This document shows, one piece after another, positions 58,424-64,000 of a DNA stretch of 64,000 nucleotides (the stretch's first letter is position 1; each line of letters begins with the position of its first letter). Location: positions 34,869,963-34,933,962 of the forward strand of contig OX638133.1 in the NCBI GenBank assembly GCA_951804985.1, in the 5' to 3' direction. Under the pieces are notes generated by a model. That model was not told where the DNA came from. It made no database searches and saw only the letters and a program-made list of their open reading frames with translations. This DNA is from Dryomyza anilis (lineage: Eukaryota; Arthropoda; Insecta; Diptera; Dryomyzidae). The translations under genes and the position numbers were made by a program.

Positions 58424-60828
58424 GTTGTCACTATCATGCACAGAAAAAAAATATACATCATAATGATGAATTCCGAACCACGATTCATTGTATTGAAGAA
58501 CTATTCATAATATTAATTAATAACGACATCAATGTTATGAATGCGATCGTAAATATGATGAACACTTGGTAACTGTCGAAAAAGTGTTCTTCAATATGAT
58601 GAACTGTATGAGAAAAATACGTTTCATCATATTAAAGAACCAAAATATAAAATACAACATATATGTTCTTTATATTGAAGAATGCTGTTCATTAAACCAA
58701 ATTTCTATCAAAATATTTTTTTTTTTCGTTCATGTTTTGCCGTACTTCTCAATTCTCAAGTAGTTCTTGTGTGTTATTTCTTATATAATGCTGGCTCGAC
58801 ATGCATAAATTAGTAAAAATTTTTATAATACATTTATTATAATTACAACTTTTTGTTAATAAAAAATTATATTTATAAAAAATATATTTATGAAAAAAAA
58901 AAAACATTCAAACACAATTATTTTCGAAAAATAAATTTTTGTCGAACATTTTTTTTTAATATTTTTTATTTCGAACATTTTTTTTACTTTTTTTTTGGAA
59001 CAATTTTTTGTTATCTAAAATTTTTTTTTGTGATAATTTTTTTGTAAATTTGTTTACTTTTATTTTTTAAATAAAATTTTTACACTTTTTTCGAATTATT
59101 TTATAATTTTTTTTTTTTTTTGAAAAAATATTATCAACAAATTCATCAATATGACAATTCAAATTTATTCTATTGAATATTTTGTTCATATATATAAGGA
59201 ATACATTCATTAATATGTCATTAAAAAAATTGTTCAAACACAATTTTTTTTCGAACAAATTTTTTTTTAGAAAAAAATTTTTTTTTTCAAACAATTTTTT
59301 TCCGATTTTTTTTTAAATTTTTTTTTATTTCGAACATTTTTTTTAATTTTTTTTTTTGAAACAATTTTTTTTTATCCAAAAAATTTTTTTTTGATAATTT
59401 TTTTTGTAAATTTGTTTACTGTTATTTTTTAAATAAAATTTTTACACTTTTTTTTCGAATTATTTTATAAAAAAATTTTTTTTTTTGAAAAAATATTATG
59501 AACAAATTCATCAATATGACATTCAAATTCATTGTATTGAATATTTTGTTCATATATATAATGAATACATTCATTAATATGTCATTTAATGAACGGTGGT
59601 ATCAATATGATGAATCTGGTAGTTGGTGAAAAAATTCATAATATTTATGAATAAATTCATCATATTGAAGAATGTTTTTTTTCTGTGTGCCAAAGGGGCG
59701 AATGTGTATTTTTTGATCTTTGCATTTTTTTAACATGTTTGAATCTATTTTTTCCTCAAGTATACTGTGCCAAAATCATGTGTGGCTTTGTTGGATATTT
59801 CTAGCCACAAAATACAAAACCAAAAGGGCAAATTCGCAAAATTGAAAATCTTGTCATGTCGTTTTTTATTGGTATAAGATAAAATAGTGGTGTAAAGGCA
59901 TTTATTGTTTGTTTCAAAGCACCTATCGAGATGTGTCATTAATTAAAAATATTTTGCCAAACATTAATTTGCCATTTGTTATTCGCAGAAAAAAAAATTA
60001 TGGCAAACTATTTTAATTAATGATGCATATCGATAGGTGCTTTGAAAACAAACAATAATTGTCTTTACATCACTATTTTATATTGTACCGTTAGAGACTT
60101 ATAGCAAAAACCCGAAAAGATTTGCCCTTTTGGCATTACAAGATTTTCCAATTTCTTCGTTTTTTTCATATAATTTTTTATTGATGCAAGATAAAACAGT
60201 AGTGTAAATGTATTAATTGTTTGTTTTTAAAGCACCTATCGTTTGGCATCATTAATTTAAAATCATGTTTTCAATTTTTTCATTAGCAAGAATAATGTTT
60301 GGTATTTTTCAATAATGATGCCAATCGATACCTGCTTTTAAAACAAACAAGCACTTTACACCACTATTTTATCTTCTACCAATAAAGTGTTATAGCCAAA
60401 CATTTTCTTGCAAAGACCAAATCGTCACCTGAGAATTTATTTGACTCATACACCATTGAGTCGATTTCGAGAAAAACGATAAAGAAGATTTATATATGCG
60501 TTAAAATAGGAGATTTTCAGCTAAGTCAATGCTGAATGTCTCAGATTTGATACGAGATTTCACTATTTTATCTCGCGCGAATAAAGAGTTGTATCAAAAA
60601 AAAAAAAACAAAAATATTTGCATTCCGGTCTGGATGTAGTATGCTGTTCAAATCCAAAGATATTAATTAAAGATATTAATTAAAGATATTAATTAATTCA
60701 GATAATAATTGACAAATAAACCAAAACAAATATTTTTACAAATTTTTAAAGCAAATTAAACTTTAAAATTTGATTTTACAATTTTTTTTTTTAAATGCAC
60801 ATTCGACCCTTTGGCATGACAGTGACGA
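58424..60828. mobile_element. TCGTCACTGTCAT-type MITE (copy C), split at its left end
   Basis: The left terminus TTGTCACTATCATG (58425-58438) is cut by another element and resumes as CCAAAGGGGCGAATGTG at 59690. Two palindromic units follow (about 59870-60130 and 60170-60400), then the right end GGCATGACAGTGACGA at 60828. It is collinear with copy B. Confidence 0.7.
58439..59687. mobile_element. CACAGAAAA-terminus element inserted in copy C
   Basis: The ends CACAGAAAAAAAA and inverted TTTTTTTTCTGTG are flanked by TG on both sides. Removing the element restores the host word ATCATGCCAAAG. Near the ends, words like TTCATCATATTGAAGAAT recur. The T-rich middle is a tandem duplication of about 340 bp (58900-59225, 59240-59585). 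It encodes no real protein. Confidence 0.7.
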
Positions 60829-63535
60829 AATGATACAACGACCATTACATGTTCAACCAACATTTTAAAAAATAGATTACGCGAAGCTAGAACAAAATAC
60901 GTAAGTTTAAAATTTTTATGTGAATAGGCATATTCGCTTTTGATATGTATACCCTTAAAATACCTCTGAAAAACGTTTGTTTAAAGACAAATATTAGATG
61001 TTTTCACTCAAATTTATAAATGCTCATTAAGTCTTCTGTTAAAAATTATAAGAATACTTGATAAATGTAAATCCAAATAGTTGGTAGTAAGCAGATTTAT
61101 TTTAAAATCGTTAATGAAATAATTAAATGCGCCGCAAATTGAGAATTTGGAATTAGATTTGTGACGAAAATTTTCAATATACATTTATTTTTCAGAGTGT
61201 AGAAAAATATATATTATACGCCGCCATTATGTTGTTTGTTGCTATTGTGCTGACAGTCATTTGCTATGCCAGACGAAGTGTATTGCATAATTTATGTCGC
61301 TATTTATGCAAAATTGCCAACAATTTCAATTGATTGCAGGCACTCGACTGGGTGACAACCAGAGGCCGTCCTGACAGTGACCTTTGTACTGGGCAGGACA
61401 CGGAGCAGCAGCACTTTCTAACTTCGAAAAGCCATTAAAAATAAATAACATTAGACCAGTGCATGTAAATTGCACAGTACCAAGTATATTAGCTAATTAA
61501 AATATGGAAATATCTTACAGCAGAAATACTGAAATAAACGGTGCGAATAATAAACATGAACTTCATGGCAAAGTTCACGCAAAGAACGCAATCAGCAACG
61601 AAATGCAATTTTAAAGCGCCTCAAATTATGCAACACAAAAATGGTATTTAATGGTAGACGTGTCTGTCTGTCTGCTCATTCATTCCTTCAGACAGTCAGA
61701 CATTCAGTCATCCACAAACTCCAACATCGTTCACATTTACATGCAGTACTACGAAGCCCATATTTACATCAACTTGACTTTTATGCAGCGACAGACGTGG
61801 CAGACGACGACAAGGATTAATGTCGCCAACCACTGGCATTCACCACGTCGTTGTCGAGACATTCAGTCAGTCAAACAGACAGTCAGCCAGTCAGTACTTC
61901 AGTCACTCATTCGTTTAGTCAGTTGTTTTGCTGCTAAAACATGTCACAAGACGTCACGTGAAAAGCCAGGCTCTAGGCTTTCGTCTAGGTTGTCGTCTGC
62001 CAGTGGCCTTTGTTTTTGCTGCTATTTCCATAAACAGCGAACGAGTAAACAGCCTAACCTGCCTGTCTACCTTTCGTTTCATCATCATTACTACTTCTAA
62101 ACTAAAGTTTGTTGGTTTTTATTTCTCCACGTTGACTCTTTACATCGGCATAAGTCAAGAGCGTACAGGGTCAATGATTTTTTTTTAATTAAAAAAAAAT
62201 CTAGCTACAAAAAACAGTAAACAAGCCTATATTTTCTACTCTAGGCTCAACTACTTTTGCTATGTTTTATTTGGATAAAAAAGTAGTTACGAGTCGTGAA
62301 CGCAACAGACGATGACGATTAAACGACATGAATGACGCGCGGCAGACTAGAAGAAATGTATTTTAGCATAAGGCACATTTACCAATAACCGACACAAACT
62401 TGGAATTCAGGTTTTTCGAAATCCCGATTGTTATTACGATAGCAAATGTAAAATGTTTTTCTCTACAATGCACCGTTTACATTTCAAAGCCAATTGCGAT
62501 AAAAGTGTGAACTTTAACGCGTCTGAACAGAAAAAAAAGTTCATACTATTTATGAATTTGTTCATCAATTTTATGAATTTTTCATTGTTACTCAAACAAT
62601 GACCAAATTCATCGAATTTATAAATCGTTCATAAAACCGTAAAGAAAAAATTCATAATATTGATGAACGCATTCAGAATTAAGTACCTGCGGGGCACGTT
62701 TCTTTTTAGTTGTAAACAACAGATGAAACGATTCGGTCTATTTCTACGAAATGACATTGGAATAATAAAAACTAAGAATTGTATATGCTATCATCGATTA
62801 TCGACTCGTAACGACGAGTAGTGCAAATAATCACTGCCCATCATGCGGCATGACGCATGACGCGTCAGCAAAATAAAAATATCTATTTATAGAATTCTCA
62901 ACATGGCTGCAGTTGCACACATACACAAATACTCAAATGCCTACCTACCTACTTTGTGTTCTATTTTCTATGCGGACTGGTCTTTTATTTTTGAGTATCG
63001 CCTTTATGCTCGGCTGAATTGCGGAGAGGCAGCGCTGTTTTGCGTCAAAAAATGAATATGAATACCTTAATGAACGCAATTCATAACAATTATGAATGCG
63101 TTTATTATATCAATTTCGATCAAATTGTGCGATGCGAATCGTATATAGGCTTCATAAATAGAATGATTTTTTTCTATATATATTATGAACGGTGTCTCAA
63201 TTAATGGCGTTCATTCCATTTATGAACAAAATTTTTCTATGTACGATAATCCGTTCAGAAGATATGTTTTCTCAGGTTTTATATTCAAATCATTAGATTA
63301 AATATGACACAAAAATTTGTAAAATTATACCTCTCTACGACGCACTTTGGTTCAGAAACGTTTTCCATTGGCCGAAAATCCGTATGTACTGAAATTTTTG
63401 CACTAGGATACTATGAAGTACGGAGAATGACATAGGCTATATATAGACCGGATTGGACAAAGGGGCGTGGCACCTCCCATACAACCTAATCTTTCAAAAC
63501 GGCATAACTCGGCACATGCATCGGCTACGAGCATG
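60829..63535. other. Unique DNA with fly-like non-coding features
   Basis: The 61180-62180 part is GC-richer and dense in CAGTCAGTCA and GTCTGTCTG words. Its longest open frame (61651-62100, 149 codons) is Ser/Gln/Arg-rich without a domain. From about 62525 to 63235 TTCATAA and ATGAATTTGTTCAT words recur, as in 58439-59687, suggesting another member of that family. Confidence 0.4.
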
Positions 63536-63960
63536 AAAAAAAACTCAAATAAAAAAAAAATACAAAAGCAAAAACAAAAACACAATTACAATTACAAATA
63601 CAAACGTAAATGCACAAAACAAAAACACAAAACCAACTACAAATTAATAAAAAACAAAAGCTAAACAAAAGCAAATACACAAAAACAAAATCACAAAAAC
63701 AAACGCAAAAACAAACATAAAACAAAAAGCGAGAGAAAAGCACAAATTACAAACACAAACTAAAGCAAAAGTAAAATCAAAACACACAAAAGCAAAAACA
63801 AAAAATAAAATCAAAAATAAAAAAACAAAAGAAAAGAAAAAACACAAAATCAAAACAAAAAAACAAAAAAATAAAATCAAAAAATACAAAACCAAAAGAA
63901 AAATACATAAAAATTAATAGAAAAAACAAAAAACTAAAAAAAAACGGGAAAAACAAAAAT
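63536..63960. repeat. A/C-only simple-sequence tract
   Basis: About 420 bases almost entirely of A and C on the plus strand with sparse T and very little G, built from irregular CAAAAA, ACAAAAGC and AAATACA words. Open frames here (Phe/Cys/Val-rich on the minus strand) are composition artefacts. Confidence 0.8.
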
Positions 63961-64000
63961 GAACTGCTGTGCTTACAAATTTGGTTAAAAAAAACAGAAA

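Noticed and set aside
61651..62100. 149-codon open frame
   Set aside because: Low-complexity Ser/Gln/Arg-rich product from CAGTCAGTCA-rich DNA, overlapped by another frame and without a domain.
63403..63895. Phe/Cys/Val-rich membrane proteins on the minus strand
   Set aside because: Translation of an A/C simple tract; composition artefact.

Overview
The window reads as euchromatic DNA of a higher fly (Diptera), probably outside Drosophila. This is inferred from four things: strong AT richness, DINE-1/INE-1-like Helitron relics carrying (GTCT)n tracts, a copia-type element with copia's half-tRNA-iMet primer site, and a tRNA-derived SINE, which Drosophila genomes lack. Almost nothing is protein coding. 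The only host-gene evidence is one spliced exon at about 6296-6770 (+). It has a pyrimidine-rich acceptor, a start codon in good context, a signal-peptide-like sequence and a consensus GTAAGT donor in phase 1. The following 57 kb would then be intron or intergenic DNA, and no second exon was convincing.

The rest is a layered graveyard of transposable elements separated by unique AT-rich DNA. From left to right: two hAT-type MITEs with 8-bp duplications (1475-2668, 4476-5593); a SINE nested in a SINE, bounded by a 14-bp duplication (3185-3817); small TA-flanked MITEs (5686-5928, 8632-9029); and a deep nest at 13096-21593. In that nest a GGGTAAAGTGGG-terminus element carries a DINE-1-like relic, which carries a SINE, which carries a complete copia-like element (16514-20791, minus strand). 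The copia-like element has identical 188-bp LTRs, an AGTAA duplication, a primer site and a polypurine tract, but its polyprotein is broken in two places.

Further right are three solo LTRs of one family, each flanked by ATAT (23155, 35955, 41026); a DINE-1-like element with an inverted duplicate head and a (GACA)n tract (27896-28796); a 0.67-kb tandem duplication (31100-32440); a perfect 51-bp palindrome (37827-37877); a 2.3-kb TA-flanked element (42011-44301); another hAT MITE (46036-46804); a foldback element (48661-49129); a MITE built from tandem palindromes (49613-50629, again at 58424-60828); and a hAT-like element inside another (53221-55511).

The genes of the copia element work together as one retrotransposition cassette: capsid/zinc knuckle, protease, integrase, reverse transcriptase and RNase H. 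All other elements are non-autonomous and would depend on enzymes encoded elsewhere. I found no CRISPR, rRNA, functional tRNA gene or new multi-gene system. What is unusual is the repeat architecture. All boundaries were read by eye and could be off by a few bases.
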